From assembly GCA_947455705.1 (NCBI GenBank), contig CANGPO010000025.1, forward strand, positions 1-33,339: 33,339 bases of DNA. Reading direction: 5' to 3'. The notes beneath the pieces are model-generated. The model worked only from the letters and a program-made list of their open reading frames with translations. It searched no databases and had not been told where the DNA came from. The stretch comes from Actinomycetota bacterium (GTDB lineage Bacteria > Actinomycetota > Actinomycetes > S36-B12 > CAIYMF01). This document shows positions 15,302 through 27,888 of the stretch, piece after piece. The translations under genes and the position numbers were made by a program. The stretch's first letter is position 1. The number at the start of each line of letters is the position of its first letter.

Positions 15302-15333
15302 GTCAACCCATGTGTTGACTATCGTTTGATAGT
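15302..15333. promoter_or_regulatory. Two interlocked palindromes upstream of etfB, candidate operators
   Basis: GTCAAC-CCATGT-GTTGAC (15302-15319) and ACTATC-GTTT-GATAGT (15318-15333) both have perfect 6-bp arms and share two bases. TTGACT at 15315-15320, a good -35 match, lies across the junction. No clear -10 box is placed 17 bp downstream. The site is 67-98 bp before the etfB ATG at 15400 and is the only intergenic stretch before the etfBA operon. A TetR- or GntR-like repressor would suit such a site, but none is encoded nearby. Confidence 0.45.
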
Positions 15334-15399
15334 TTGAAGAACTCAGATCCGAGTCCGGTGGGCATCGACTCACGGAGCCTGGCCCGAAAGAGAGCACGC

Positions 15400-16179
15400 A
15401 TGAAGATCGTCGTACTTGTAAAGCATGTCCCGGATGCTGCCGGCGACCGATCGTTCAGTGGTGATACCACCACCGATCGAGCCGCTGTTGACGGTCGACT
15501 CTCCGAACTGGACGAGTACGCCGTCGAGCAGGCACTTCAGGTGGTCGAGAAAGCCGGTGACGGTGAGATCACGTTCCTGACGATGGGCCCGGAGGCCGCG
15601 AGCGAGGCGTTGCGCAAGGCACTTTCGATGGGTGGCGATGCGGGCGTTCACGTCGTTGACGATGCGCTGCATGGATCGGATGCGATCGCGACCTCACTGG
15701 TTCTAGCCGCGGCTGTTCGTCGCCTTGAGCCAGACGTGGTGATCTGCGGAATGGCCTCAACCGATGGCACGATGAGCGTGGTTCCAGCGATGATCGCTGA
15801 GCGCCTCGGCCTTACCGGCCTGACCCTAGCGTCGTCACTTGCGATCGAGGGCAACACCGTGACGATCCGTCGTGACAGTGACGAAGCCTCAACGACCATC
15901 ACCGGCTCGCTACCGGCACTTGTGAGCGTCACCGATCAGACCGGTGAAGCGCGCTACCCATCGTTCAAGGGCATCATGGCCGCGAAGAAGAAGCCGGTCG
16001 AAACCCTCACACTGGCCGATCTTGGTATCGACCCGTCGCAGGTTGGATTGGGTGCGGCATGGTCTGCCGTCGACAACATTGCAAAGCGTCCGCCGCGTCA
16101 GGCCGGGACGATCGTTACCGATGAGGGTGATGGCGGCGTCAAGCTCGCCGACTTCCTCGCCGCCGGCAAGTTCATCTAG
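15400..16179 (+). CDS. etfB: Electron transfer flavoprotein, beta subunit
   Basis: EtfB forms a heterodimer with EtfA that takes electrons from acyl-CoA dehydrogenases and passes them towards the respiratory chain. It carries AMP and the recognition loop. The 259-residue protein starts with MKIVVLVKHVPDAAGDRSF. It has the adenine-nucleotide region CGMASTDGTMSVVPAMIAERL and the family signature TGEARYPSFKGIMAAKKKP, where the loop that docks onto dehydrogenases lies. The ATG at 15400 gives the standard N terminus and has a purine-rich GAAAGAGAG before it. An earlier in-frame TTG at 15334 would add 22 residues that do not fit the family. It is followed by etfA after 9 bases, and the etfB stop codon is part of the etfA ribosome binding site. 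Confidence 0.96.
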   Translation: MKIVVLVKHVPDAAGDRSFSGDTTTDRAAVDGRLSELDEYAVEQALQVVEKAGDGEITFLTMGPEAASEALRKALSMGGDAGVHVVDDALHGSDAIATSLVLAAAVRRLEPDVVICGMASTDGTMSVVPAMIAERLGLTGLTLASSLAIEGNTVTIRRDSDEASTTITGSLPALVSVTDQTGEARYPSFKGIMAAKKKPVETLTLADLGIDPSQVGLGAAWSAVDNIAKRPPRQAGTIVTDEGDGGVKLADFLAAGKFI

Positions 16180-16188
16180 GAGACTGAC

Positions 16189-17142
16189 ATGGCTGAAGTA
16201 TTGGTAATTGTTGATCACGTCGACGGTGCGGTTCGTAAGACGACGACCGAACTGCTGACGATTGCGCGTCGACTTGGCGAGCCCGCCGCGGTTTTCTTCG
16301 GTGCAGGCGTTGACGCCGCAACTGAAACCCTGGGCAACTATGGTGCGACGAAAATCTATGTCGTTGATGACGCTGAAATCGGTCAGTACCTTGTGGCTCC
16401 GAAGGTTGACGCACTTGTCACCATTGCGCAGCAGGCCTCGCCTGCGGCCATCCTCGTCACGAGCACGAGCGAGGGCAAGGAAATCGCTGCCCGTGCTGCG
16501 GTCCGCCTCGACTCAGGTTTGATCACCGATGCAGTTGATGTTGATGCATCTGGTGTGGCTACGCAGTCTGTGTTCGCCGCGTCCTACGTGATCAGCTCGA
16601 AGGTCACCCATGGCACACCGATCATCACGGTGAAGCCAAACGCGGCAGCTCCCGAGGCGGCGCCGACGACCCCTGCAGTCGAGAAGGTCGCGGTTAGCTA
16701 CGGTGCCACGTCGACTACGGCGCAGATTGTTGAGGTTGCTCCGCGTGCCAAGTCTGGCCGTCCGGAGTTGACCGAGGCGGCGATCGTCGTCTCCGGTGGT
16801 CGCGGTGTTGGTGGGCCAGAAGGCTTCTCCGTCGTGGAAGCCCTTGCTGATTCGCTTAATGCAGCGGTTGGTGCGTCGCGCGCTGCGACGGACGCTGGTT
16901 GGTACCCACACGCTTTCCAGGTTGGTCAGACCGGTAAGACCGTCTCGCCGCAGTTGTATATGGCCAATGGCATCTCCGGTGCCATCCAGCACAGGGCCGG
17001 GATGCAGACGAGTAAGACGATCGTTGCGGTAAATAAGGATGCCGAAGCGCCGATCTTCGAATTGGCTGACTTCGGCGTTGTAGGCGATCTCTTCCAGATT
17101 GTTCCGCAACTCACTGAGGAAGTAGGCAAGCGCAAAGGCTAG
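16189..17142 (+). CDS. etfA: Electron transfer flavoprotein, alpha subunit
   Basis: EtfA holds the FAD of the EtfAB electron carrier. The 317-residue protein has the N-terminal ETF fold ([29 protein letters not shown]) and a weakly conserved linker near 150-200 ([18 protein letters not shown]). The C-terminal FAD domain has the signature [41 protein letters not shown], then [25 protein letters not shown]. Its ribosome site TAGGAG includes the etfB stop codon at 16177-16179, so the two genes are tightly coupled and should be made in equal amounts. A stem-loop terminator follows, so the operon is just etfBA. In M. tuberculosis the same pair also lies beside the cysteine desulfurase and mnmA genes. 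Confidence 0.96.
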   Translation: MAEVLVIVDHVDGAVRKTTTELLTIARRLGEPAAVFFGAGVDAATETLGNYGATKIYVVDDAEIGQYLVAPKVDALVTIAQQASPAAILVTSTSEGKEIAARAAVRLDSGLITDAVDVDASGVATQSVFAASYVISSKVTHGTPIITVKPNAAAPEAAPTTPAVEKVAVSYGATSTTAQIVEVAPRAKSGRPELTEAAIVVSGGRGVGGPEGFSVVEALADSLNAAVGASRAATDAGWYPHAFQVGQTGKTVSPQLYMANGISGAIQHRAGMQTSKTIVAVNKDAEAPIFELADFGVVGDLFQIVPQLTEEVGKRKG

Positions 17143-17162
17143 CCCTTTTCGCGTCTGACAAC

Positions 17163-17194
17163 GGCCTCTCGTCGAATGCTGGCGGGAGGCCTTT
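17163..17194 (+). terminator. Stem-loop terminator after etfBA
   Basis: GGCCTCTCG (17163-17171) pairs with CGGGAGGCC (17183-17191) in a 9-bp GC-rich stem with one T-G wobble and an 11-nt loop. The stem is followed by TTT. It starts 21 bp after the etfA stop and ends just before the promoter of the cysteine desulfurase gene. The T-run is short, which is common for actinobacterial terminators. Confidence 0.7.
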
Positions 17195-17206
17195 GCATAT
17201 CTGCAC

Positions 17207-17212
17207 TAGACT
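17207..17212 (+). promoter_or_regulatory. Leaderless-type -10 box of the cysteine desulfurase gene
   Basis: TAGACT fits TANNNT and ends 7 nt before the GTG at 17220. No Shine-Dalgarno site is present. The box lies 12 bp after the etfBA terminator stem, so the two transcription units are packed end to start. Confidence 0.5.
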
Positions 17213-17219
17213 TTCGGAC

Positions 17220-18395
17220 GTGTCCAAGCAGACGGTCTATTTCGACTACGCAGCAACCGCGCCGATGCGGCCTGAGGCTCTGGCTGCTATGACGTCTGAG
17301 CTTGCGGTAGTGGGTAACGCAAGCTCACTTCATGCCTCTGGCCGTCGGGCCCGCCGAGTCGTTGAAGAATCGCGTGAATCGATCGCGTCCGTGCTCAATG
17401 TGAAGCCGCGCGATGTTGTCTTTACCAGCGGTGGCACCGAAGCGGACAACCTTGCGATCAAGGGCATCTATTCAATGCGTCGATTGGTCAATCCTTCCCT
17501 TCGTCGCATTCTTACCTCGCCGATCGAGCACCATGCCGTGCTCGATCCCGTCGAGTCGTTGGGTGAAACCCGCAAGGCCGAGGTCCGTTACCTGTCCGCA
17601 GACAATGTGGGACGCGTCGACCTTGATTGGTTGAAGACCGAACTTGAGCGCGGCTCTGAGGTGATCTCACTTGTCGCGGTTATGTGGGCGAATAACGAGG
17701 TCGGCACCATTCAACGAGTGGCTGAGATTTCTGAACTCTGCGCTGGGTTCAAAATCCCGTTCCACTGTGATGCTGTACAAGCCGTTGGCCAGTTGCCGGT
17801 CGACGCCTCATTGGTGGATTCCCTAGCGCTCTCTGGCCATAAAGTTGGCGGCCCGATCGGTGTGGGTGCCCTGGTTCTACGGCCGGGTGTCAATCCCATT
17901 CCGCTACTGCATGGTGGGGGTCAGGAACGCGATATTCGCTCGGGCACGCTCGATACCCCCGCAATCGCTGGGCTTGCCGCTGCAATCGTGGCGGCGAATG
18001 GCGATATGGCCGAGCGCACGACTCGGGTGCGCAAACTGCGTGACGACTTGGTCAAGCGAGTGATGGCCACGATCACCGACGTAAAGCGCAATGGGGATCC
18101 AGACGATTCCCTGCCGGGTATCGCCAACCTGTCGTTCGAAGGCTGCGAAGGCGATGCGCTCTTGCTCCTACTCGATGCTGCGGGAATTGAATGTTCGCGC
18201 GGCTCTGCGTGCACGGCCGGTGTTCCGCAGCCGAGCCACGTGCTCCTAGCCATGGGGCTCGATCCGCAGACGGCCCGCAGCTCGCTGAGGTTTTCGCTGG
18301 GCATGAATTCAACACAGGCCGACGTTGATCGGCTGATCGAAGTGCTTCCTGACATTGTTGCGCGCGCTCGTCGCGCCGGAACCCCGCGTGCGTAG
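17220..18395 (+). CDS. iscS: Cysteine desulfurase (IscS/NifS family)
   Basis: This pyridoxal-phosphate enzyme takes sulfur from L-cysteine, makes alanine, and passes a persulfide to acceptors. The 391-residue protein begins VYFDYAATAPMRPEAL, the usual N terminus. H104 lies in TSPIEHHAVLDP. The pyridoxal-phosphate lysine is K208 in LALSGHKVGGPIGVGAL, and the persulfide cysteine is C331 in SRGSACTAG. The long mobile loop around C331 marks the group I (IscS/NifS) type. GTG at 17220 is chosen from the -10 box 7 nt before it. mnmA follows after 9 bases, so the main acceptor is probably the tRNA thiolation enzyme. No iscU or other Fe-S assembly gene is in the window, so a role in cluster building cannot be judged from context. 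Confidence 0.95.
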   Translation: MSKQTVYFDYAATAPMRPEALAAMTSELAVVGNASSLHASGRRARRVVEESRESIASVLNVKPRDVVFTSGGTEADNLAIKGIYSMRRLVNPSLRRILTSPIEHHAVLDPVESLGETRKAEVRYLSADNVGRVDLDWLKTELERGSEVISLVAVMWANNEVGTIQRVAEISELCAGFKIPFHCDAVQAVGQLPVDASLVDSLALSGHKVGGPIGVGALVLRPGVNPIPLLHGGGQERDIRSGTLDTPAIAGLAAAIVAANGDMAERTTRVRKLRDDLVKRVMATITDVKRNGDPDDSLPGIANLSFEGCEGDALLLLLDAAGIECSRGSACTAGVPQPSHVLLAMGLDPQTARSSLRFSLGMNSTQADVDRLIEVLPDIVARARRAGTPRA

Positions 18396-18404
18396 GCGAA
18401 TCTC

Positions 18405-19484
18405 ATGAAGGTTGTAGCCGCCCTTTCTGGTGGAGTGGATTCTGCAGTTGCGGCCGCTCGTGCGGTTGACGCGGGACATGAGGTTGTGGGAGTTCATCTC
18501 GCACTATCGCGATCACCTGCGGCTAACCGGGTCGGCTCGCGAGGCTGCTGCACGATCGAAGACTCCCACGATGCTCGCCGGGTAGCTGATGTCCTCGGAA
18601 TCCCTTTCTATATCTGGGATTTATCAGAGTTGTTTGAGACTGAAGTGATTGACGATTTCGTCAGCGAATACGCCTTGGGCCGCACACCAAATCCGTGTCT
18701 TCGTTGCAACGAAAAGATCAAGTTCACGGCTGTTTTGGATCGTTCGGTGGCCATGGGATTCGACGCAGTGTGCACCGGTCACTACGCGCGCATCGTTGAC
18801 GGCCCCGACGGACGTGAGCTACATCGTGCAGTTGATCCTGAAAAGGATCAGTCGTATGTGCTTGCAGTTCTCAAGGAAGAGCAACTTTCGCGCGCGATGT
18901 TCCCGCTTGGTGACACCCACAAGGTCGACATCAGGGCTGAGGCAGCCGCACGCGGATTACTCGTCGCGGACAAGCCCGATAGTCACGACATCTGCTTCGT
19001 TCCTGATGGCAATACGGCCGGTTGGTTGCATAACCGACTCGGTGATGCGCCGGGAGACATCATCGATGCCACGACGGGTGAGCTCGTTGGTCAGCATGAG
19101 GGAGCATACGCGTTCACGGTCGGTCAGCGTCGAGGTGTTGGCCTTGGACGGCCAGCCGCGGATGGGGCTCGCCGTTACGTCGTGGGCGTCGACACCTCTA
19201 CGTCCACTGTGATGGTGGGCCCGCCCACTCTGCTGCACGTCGATCAGATTTCTGGGGAACGTGCGCGTTGGTGTGGCCGGGCGCTCATCGAACCGACACA
19301 GGCTCTCGTTCAGGTGCGGGCTCATGGTGAGGCTGTCCCGGCACGGATCGAGGTAAACGGCAACGAAGTTACGGCATTGCTCGATGAGTCTCTGCGCGGT
19401 GTAGCGGCGGGTCAAGCGATGGTTATCTACGACGCCACCAGGGTGATTGGTTCGTCAACGATCAGTCGCGCGACGCGTCGCTAA
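18405..19484 (+). CDS. mnmA: tRNA-specific 2-thiouridylase MnmA
   Basis: MnmA makes 2-thiouridine at the wobble position U34 of the tRNAs for Lys, Glu and Gln, using ATP and persulfide sulfur. The 359-residue protein has the PP-loop [10 protein letters not shown] at 8-17. The nucleophile is C101 in [12 protein letters not shown], and the second catalytic cysteine is C197 in [10 protein letters not shown]. These match C102 and C199 of the E. coli enzyme. GHYARI and the C-terminal [10 protein letters not shown] region are also typical. The [14 protein letters not shown] insert near 46-59 is usual for actinobacterial forms. It is the second gene of an operon with the cysteine desulfurase. Its last 23 bases overlap the end of the convergent TRIC gene. 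Confidence 0.96.
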   Translation: MKVVAALSGGVDSAVAAARAVDAGHEVVGVHLALSRSPAANRVGSRGCCTIEDSHDARRVADVLGIPFYIWDLSELFETEVIDDFVSEYALGRTPNPCLRCNEKIKFTAVLDRSVAMGFDAVCTGHYARIVDGPDGRELHRAVDPEKDQSYVLAVLKEEQLSRAMFPLGDTHKVDIRAEAAARGLLVADKPDSHDICFVPDGNTAGWLHNRLGDAPGDIIDATTGELVGQHEGAYAFTVGQRRGVGLGRPAADGARRYVVGVDTSTSTVMVGPPTLLHVDQISGERARWCGRALIEPTQALVQVRAHGEAVPARIEVNGNEVTALLDESLRGVAAGQAMVIYDATRVIGSSTISRATRR

Positions 19485-20205
19485 ACCGCTGCGTATTCTT
19501 GCGTAGAGTTTCATCGCGCTTCCTCAGCGACTCCTCGACTCCCGCCGTCATACGTGCTTCGAGATTGCCCCATAGGTCGTATGCCGTTGGCGTGTGCCAG
19601 CGTCCACGAATAGCTGCGATGCGAAGTGCTGCTGCCACGACCATCGTCGTGATCTCTGCAACACCGATGGGAAGCCCCACGCCGACCATCCCGACAAAGA
19701 TGAACGCAGCAATGATGGCGATTAAGCCGTACCACTCGCCGGGTTTCACCATCGACGGAACTTCACCGCAGAGCAGGTCTCGAACGAGTCCACCGCCATT
19801 GGCGGTGATCACGCCCATCAGGATCGCGGCGCTAAAGCCAAGGTGGTAGGCCAGCGCCTTCTCTGATCCAAGCAGCACCCACGAACCGATCAGCAGGGTG
19901 TCGACAACGGTGATGAGCGGAACGACGAGTCTCACCAAGCCGGAAAGAAAGAAGCCGATAACTGCGGCTACCGCTGCAAGCCCTAGGTATTGCGGATTCA
20001 CCAAGAACGTAGGCACGCCGGCTTGGAGCAGAACATCGCGAATGATGCCGCCGCCTACGGCGCATAGAAGTGAAATCGTAAAGACACCAATGGGATCAAG
20101 TCCGCGCTTCGTAGCGTGAAGTGCCCCGGAAAGTCCGCCAAAGGTGACGGTCGTAATGGTGATGGCAGCCGGAAAAGCGATCACATCGATGACGGGTGTA
20201 CTCAT
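19462..20205 (-). CDS. TRIC/UPF0126 (YicG-like) integral membrane protein, copy 2
   Basis: This 247-residue membrane protein has two copies of the glycine-transporter/UPF0126 repeat. The first holds [20 protein letters not shown] and [10 protein letters not shown] (about 23-60). The second holds [20 protein letters not shown] (about 132-152). The hydrophobic pattern suggests six to seven helices. Relatives are trimeric TRIC-type cation channels, and some UPF0126 proteins are linked to glycine uptake; the substrate here is not known. It ends in a charged cytoplasmic tail. The ATG overlaps the stop of the paralogous gene upstream (20202-20205), so the two are coupled and could form one mixed complex. 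Its 3' end overlaps mnmA on the other strand by 23 bp. Confidence 0.88.
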   Translation of the reverse strand: MSTPVIDVIAFPAAITITTVTFGGLSGALHATKRGLDPIGVFTISLLCAVGGGIIRDVLLQAGVPTFLVNPQYLGLAAVAAVIGFFLSGLVRLVVPLITVVDTLLIGSWVLLGSEKALAYHLGFSAAILMGVITANGGGLVRDLLCGEVPSMVKPGEWYGLIAIIAAFIFVGMVGVGLPIGVAEITTMVVAAALRIAAIRGRWHTPTAYDLWGNLEARMTAGVEESLRKRDETLRKNTQRFSDASRD

Positions 20206-21098
20206 GATGGGTCGCGCTCGTCATCGTCGTTCGAGCGCCAATGTGGCGGCCGAGTGAAGGTGGCGGTGTCGTCCCAGTCTGGTGGTAGCGAGAACGTTGA
20301 AACTGAGGATGGAGGTATTGGCTCTGGCTCCAAAATCGGCGGCAATACGGGCTTCTTCGGCTTGACGAGCCACCGATCCCAAATGCGATCGGTGAGATCG
20401 CGGGCGGGCCGGGTGCGCCACTGCAGCCGCACGGCAAGCACTCGGATCGCGAAAACGACCACGACGACGATCACCTGAGCTTGGCCGCGTGGGATGCCGG
20501 TGTAAACAACGAGCAGGGTGAAGACGAGTGCACCGATGAATGCTGCGGCAGCGATCAACACTCCTGGACGCATGATGGCCGGTGCAATGCCGGCCAGCAG
20601 ATCTCGCAACACCAATCCACCCGCGGCCGTTGCGGCACCAATGAACACGGCCGCGACGGGTGGCAACTGAATGGCGAGTGCGGCGTTGGCCCCAGCGGCG
20701 GCTAGGAAGCCAAGTGCCAATGCGTCGAGAACAACGACCACCGGCTCAAGACGATCTACGAGGCCGGCGAAGAAGAAGCCGATCACAGCGGCGAGGGCCG
20801 CAATGATCAAGTAACGTCCGTCGGTGATGACGATCGAGGTGCCGCGCTGCAGCAACGTGTCGCGCAGCAGCAGCCCGCCGAGGCCGGTGGCCACCGATAA
20901 GACCAGTACGCCGACGACGTCGAAGCCGCGGCGAGCAGCAAAGGCGGCCCCGCTGATCGCGCCTACACCCACGGCTGCCAGCTGAGTCCAGCCGGGCAGT
21001 GCGGTGGGCAGGACGTCGATCGTGGTGGCCATGTGGACGTGCGTCGTGCTCACAGCATGCGTCAGCGAGGTGTCGACAGTGCTGAGCAGTGAACCCAC
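20202..21098 (-). CDS. TRIC/UPF0126 (YicG-like) integral membrane protein, copy 1, with proline-rich tail
   Basis: This 298-residue paralogue of the next gene has the same two repeats: GAISGAAFAARRGFDVVGVL and GLGGLLLRDTLLQ, then GAATAAGGLVLRDLLAGIAPAIMRPG. The helices end near residue 220. Unlike copy 2 it has a cytoplasmic tail of about 70 residues, rich in Pro and acidic residues (KPKKPVLPPILEPEPIPPSS, then a DDDERD end). GTG at 21098 is chosen because a TACGCT -10 box ends 7 nt before it. An ATG at 21032 is also possible but has no ribosome site. The gene is divergent from the MetE-like gene with only 37 bp between the starts. Channel or transporter function is inferred from the family. 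Confidence 0.86.
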   Translation of the reverse strand: MGSLLSTVDTSLTHAVSTTHVHMATTIDVLPTALPGWTQLAAVGVGAISGAAFAARRGFDVVGVLVLSVATGLGGLLLRDTLLQRGTSIVITDGRYLIIAALAAVIGFFFAGLVDRLEPVVVVLDALALGFLAAAGANAALAIQLPPVAAVFIGAATAAGGLVLRDLLAGIAPAIMRPGVLIAAAAFIGALVFTLLVVYTGIPRGQAQVIVVVVVFAIRVLAVRLQWRTRPARDLTDRIWDRWLVKPKKPVLPPILEPEPIPPSSVSTFSLPPDWDDTATFTRPPHWRSNDDDERDPS

Positions 21099-21105
21099 AT
21101 CAGCG

Positions 21106-21129
21106 AGCGTAGCCGGAAACGGTTAACCT
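21106..21129. promoter_or_regulatory. Back-to-back leaderless -10 boxes
   Basis: TACGCT on the minus strand (21106-21111) lies 7 nt from the TRIC GTG at 21098. TAACCT on the plus strand (21124-21129) lies 6 nt from the MetE-like GTG at 21136. Both fit TANNNT. Each promoter's -35 region must lie at or inside the start of the other gene, so the two polymerase footprints overlap. Confidence 0.45.
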
Positions 21130-21135
21130 CCGAAT

Positions 21136-24484
<3,349 letters not shown>

Positions 24485-24510
24485 GCACCGCTTGCCGACT
24501 CGTGCTGATG

Positions 24511-24544
24511 CGGTAACGCGTCGGTAACACGACCTCTCTAGGAT
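24511..24544 (+). promoter_or_regulatory. gatCAB promoter with leaderless -10 box and direct repeat
   Basis: TAGGAT at 24539-24544 fits TANNNT and ends 6 nt before the gatC ATG at 24551. No Shine-Dalgarno site is needed if transcription starts at the ATG. Two copies of CGGTAAC (24511-24517 and 24522-24528), 11 bp apart, lie on either side of the expected -35 position, so a factor binding one face of the helix is possible. Confidence 0.5.
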
Positions 24545-24550
24545 GGTGGC

Positions 24551-24856
24551 ATGTCGGAAACTCCCTCCATCAGCCGCGAGGACGTCGCCCACTTGGCGAA
24601 GTTGGCGCGCATTGACCTGCCGCCCGAATCCCTCGATCACTATGCCGAGCAACTGGCCGTCATCTTGGGCGCCGTAGCGCAGGTATCAGAGGTCGCGGCC
24701 GACGATGTACCGGCGACGAGCCATCCGCTGCCACTGGTGAACGTGTTCCGTGAGGATGTCGTGCGTGGATCGTTGACGGCCGAAGAAGCCCTCTCCGGTG
24801 CACCCTCAGTCGAGTCGGATCGCTTCCGCGTGCCACGCATCTTGGATGAGGAATAA
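24551..24856 (+). CDS. gatC: Asp/Glu-tRNA amidotransferase subunit C
   Basis: GatC is the small subunit that wraps round GatA and helps it fold in the GatCAB complex. This complex turns misacylated Glu-tRNA(Gln) or Asp-tRNA(Asn) into the correct Gln- or Asn-tRNA. The 101-residue protein has the typical start ISREDVAHLAKLARIDL, then the helix LDHYAEQLAVILGAVAQVSE, and an end that inserts into the complex (PLVNVFREDV, RFRVPRILDEE). The length is normal. It begins a gatC-gatA-gatB operon with a leaderless promoter. The GAGGAA at its 3' end serves as the gatA ribosome site. Confidence 0.96.
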   Translation: MSETPSISREDVAHLAKLARIDLPPESLDHYAEQLAVILGAVAQVSEVAADDVPATSHPLPLVNVFREDVVRGSLTAEEALSGAPSVESDRFRVPRILDEE

Positions 24857-24859
24857 GTC

Positions 24860-26359
24860 ATGACGTCTGAACTCATCTCCCTAACCGCGGCCGAGACCGC
24901 GAGCAAGGTTGCCTCCGGCGAGGTTTCCGCCGTCGAAGTTGCCAACGCTCACCTCGATCGCATCGGTGCCGTGGACGAACGCGTGCACGCATTCCTCTAC
25001 GTCGATCGCGAGGGTGCGATTGCCGCAGCCGACGCCGTTGACAAGGCTCGCGCGGCTGGCGAGCAGCTCTCACCGCTTGCCGGTGTGCCACTCGCACTCA
25101 AGGACGTCATGACGCAGAAGGGAATCCCCACCACCTGCGGGTCGAAGATTCTCGAAGGTTGGCGTCCGCCGTACGACGCGACGGTGACCGCACGCCTGAA
25201 GGCTGCCGGCGTCGTGATCTTGGGCAAGACCAACATGGACGAGTTCGCGATGGGATCATCCACCGAACACTCCGCCTACGGCCCCACGCATAACCCGTGG
25301 GATCTCGACCGCATCCCCGGTGGCTCGGGTGGTGGCTCGGCCGCCGCCGTTGCCGCCTTCGAAGCACCGCTCGCGATCGGTACCGACACCGGTGGCTCGA
25401 TCCGTCAGCCCGCTGCCGTCACCGGCACCGTCGGAGTGAAGCCGACGTACGGGGCTGTTTCCCGTTACGGCTTGGTCGCACTTGCCTCGTCACTCGATCA
25501 GGCCGGACCGTGCTCGCGCACCGTGCTCGACGCAGCGCTCCTGCACTCAGTGATCGCTGGCCACGATCCAATGGATTCAACCTCCGTCACCGATCCGGTT
25601 CCTGATGTCGTCGGTGCCGCATTGCGTGCCGATGTGAAGGGCTTGAAGATCGGCATCGTTCGCGAACTTGGTGGCGAGGGATACCAGGCCGGTGTTCGTC
25701 AGCGCTTCGACGAAGCAGTCACAATTCTCGAGGGCCTGGGCGCCGAGATCGTCGAAGTGTCCTGCCCGCACTTCCCATACGCCCTTGCCGCGTACTACCT
25801 CATCCTGCCGAGTGAATGTTCGAGCAACTTGGCCAAGTTCGATGGTGTGCGCTTCGGCATCCGCGTAGGCGAGGGCGACGGTGATCCGTCGATCGAGCAA
25901 GTGATGGGACGTACTCGCGCAGCCGGCTTCGGTGACGAGACCATCCGACGCATCATGCTGGGGACGTACGCACTTTCGGCTGGCTACTACGACGCGTACT
26001 ACGGCCAGGCGCAGAAGGTTCGTACGCTGATTCAGCGTGATTTCGCCGCCGCGTTCGCACAGGCTGATGTGCTGATCTCACCCACAGCGCCAACCACGGC
26101 GTTCAAGCTGGGAGAGAAGCTCGACGATCCGCTGGCGATGTACTTGAACGATGTCGCCACGATCCCAGCGAACCTCGCTGGTATTCCGGGTATGTCACTT
26201 CCCGTTGGCTTGGCACCGGAGGATGGCCTTCCCGTCGGACTTCAGATCATGGCTCCGGCCCTAGCTGACGACCGGCTCTACAACGTTGGTGCGGCGCTCG
26301 AAGCCGCACTACTTCAGACCTGGGGACACCCGATTTTGCAGGAGGCTCCGTCACTATGA
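24860..26359 (+). CDS. gatA: Asp/Glu-tRNA amidotransferase subunit A (glutaminase)
   Basis: GatA is an amidase-signature enzyme that frees ammonia from glutamine and channels it to GatB. The 499-residue protein has the Ser-cisSer-Lys triad at K81 (PLALKDVM), S156 ([15 protein letters not shown]) and the nucleophile S180 ([13 protein letters not shown]). Each is two residues above the Staphylococcus aureus numbering (K79, S154, S178). [32 protein letters not shown], the tRNA- and subunit-contact region, is well conserved. It starts 3 bases after gatC, and its stop overlaps the gatB start in an ATGA junction. All catalytic residues are present. Whether the complex serves Gln, Asn or both depends on synthetases outside the window. 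Confidence 0.97.
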   Translation: MTSELISLTAAETASKVASGEVSAVEVANAHLDRIGAVDERVHAFLYVDREGAIAAADAVDKARAAGEQLSPLAGVPLALKDVMTQKGIPTTCGSKILEGWRPPYDATVTARLKAAGVVILGKTNMDEFAMGSSTEHSAYGPTHNPWDLDRIPGGSGGGSAAAVAAFEAPLAIGTDTGGSIRQPAAVTGTVGVKPTYGAVSRYGLVALASSLDQAGPCSRTVLDAALLHSVIAGHDPMDSTSVTDPVPDVVGAALRADVKGLKIGIVRELGGEGYQAGVRQRFDEAVTILEGLGAEIVEVSCPHFPYALAAYYLILPSECSSNLAKFDGVRFGIRVGEGDGDPSIEQVMGRTRAAGFGDETIRRIMLGTYALSAGYYDAYYGQAQKVRTLIQRDFAAAFAQADVLISPTAPTTAFKLGEKLDDPLAMYLNDVATIPANLAGIPGMSLPVGLAPEDGLPVGLQIMAPALADDRLYNVGAALEAALLQTWGHPILQEAPSL

Positions 26360-27882
26360 GCACATCAACTGCTGATGCCGTCGTTCCATACGACGAGGTA
26401 GTCGCCGAATTCGATCCCGTCCTCGGGCTCGAGGTGCACGTCGAATTGGGTACGAATACCAAGATGTTCTGCGGCTGTCCGACGGAGTTCGGTGCTGAGC
26501 CGAACACGCAGGTGTGCCCGGTGTGTTTGGGCCTGCCCGGCTCGATGCCGGCCGTGAATGCGACGGCCGTTGAATCAGCCATCCGCATTGGCTTGGCACT
26601 CAACTGCAAGATCGCCACCTGGTGTCGCTTCGCGCGCAAGAACTACTTCTACCCGGATATGCCGAAGAACTTCCAGACCTCGCAGTACGACGAGCCCATT
26701 TGCTACGACGGTTACCTTGACGTCGACGTCGAGACCGACGAAGGAATGAAGACCTTCCGCGTCGGCATCGAGCGCGCGCACATGGAAGAAGACACCGGAA
26801 AGACGTCCCATCAGGGGGGTGCCACCGGACGTATTCACGGTGCGGACTACTCACTCGTCGACTACAACCGTGCCGGTATTCCGTTGATCGAGATCGTCAC
26901 TAAGACCATCGAGGGCACCGGCAAGTACGCCCCTGAGGTTGCTCGTGCATACGTCACCGCATTGCGCGAAATCCTTCGTGGCCTAGGGGTTTCGGACGTC
27001 AAGATGGAGCAGGGTTCGCTTCGCTGCGATGCGAACGTATCGCTGCGGCCATCACCGGATGCGAAGTTCGGCACGCGTACCGAGACCAAGAACGTGAACT
27101 CATTGCGTTCGATTGAACGCGCGGTTCGTTACGAGATGACGCGCCAGGCTGCTGTTCTACGCGCCGGTGGCACGATCATTCAGGAGACCCGTCACTGGCA
27201 TGAAGACACTGGCATCACGACCTCAGGACGTGAGAAGTCTGACGCCGAGGACTACCGCTACTTCCCAGAGCCAGATCTCGTACCGATTGCTCCGGACCCA
27301 GCATGGGTTGAGAAGTTACGGTCGGAATTACCTGAGAACCCGGCGGTTTATCAGGCACGTCTTCAAGCCGCATGGGGGATTTCTGACTTCGACATGATGG
27401 CGGTCGTTCGGTCTGGTGCTCTCGATCTCGTTGCCGAAACGGTGGCACTCGGTGCGGATCAGGCCGCGGCTCGCAAGTGGTGGGTTGGTGAGCTGACACG
27501 TATCGCGAACGACCGAGCTGTTGAGCTCACCGAGCTGCCGATCACTCCGGCCGATGTGGCTCGCGTTGAAGCCCTCGTTGGCGAAGGTGCACTCAATGAC
27601 AAGCTCGCCCGGCAAGTGATCGAGGGTGTACTTGCTGGTGAAGGCTCGCCCGACGAGGTCGTCGCTGCTCGCGGACTTGCGGTTGTTTCCGATGATGGCC
27701 CGCTGCTTGAAGCGATTGACGCCGCACTTGCGGAATCACCTGATGTTGCCGAGAAGATTCGCAGCGGCAAGGTTGCTGCAGCCGGTGCGATCGTCGGTGC
27801 CGTGATGAAGGCAACACGTGGTCAGGCAGATGCCGGTCGTGTTCGTGAGCTTCTGCTCGAACGTCTTGGCGTTTCTGAGTAA
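26356..27882 (+). CDS. gatB: Asp/Glu-tRNA amidotransferase subunit B
   Basis: GatB binds the misacylated tRNA, phosphorylates its side chain with ATP and adds the ammonia from GatA. The 508-residue protein begins with the cradle domain ([20 protein letters not shown]). It has the two zinc-type cysteine pairs in MFCGC and [13 protein letters not shown]. The signatures [17 protein letters not shown] and [14 protein letters not shown] follow. The C-terminal helical and YqeY-like tail domains (about 300-508, ending [22 protein letters not shown]) bind tRNA. The ATG overlaps the gatA stop, and AGGAGG lies about 11 nt before it. No key residue looks missing. The PaiB-like gene starts 6 bases after its stop and is probably cotranscribed. 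Confidence 0.97.
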   Translation: MSTSTADAVVPYDEVVAEFDPVLGLEVHVELGTNTKMFCGCPTEFGAEPNTQVCPVCLGLPGSMPAVNATAVESAIRIGLALNCKIATWCRFARKNYFYPDMPKNFQTSQYDEPICYDGYLDVDVETDEGMKTFRVGIERAHMEEDTGKTSHQGGATGRIHGADYSLVDYNRAGIPLIEIVTKTIEGTGKYAPEVARAYVTALREILRGLGVSDVKMEQGSLRCDANVSLRPSPDAKFGTRTETKNVNSLRSIERAVRYEMTRQAAVLRAGGTIIQETRHWHEDTGITTSGREKSDAEDYRYFPEPDLVPIAPDPAWVEKLRSELPENPAVYQARLQAAWGISDFDMMAVVRSGALDLVAETVALGADQAAARKWWVGELTRIANDRAVELTELPITPADVARVEALVGEGALNDKLARQVIEGVLAGEGSPDEVVAARGLAVVSDDGPLLEAIDAALAESPDVAEKIRSGKVAAAGAIVGAVMKATRGQADAGRVRELLLERLGVSE

Positions 27883-27888
27883 TCGACG

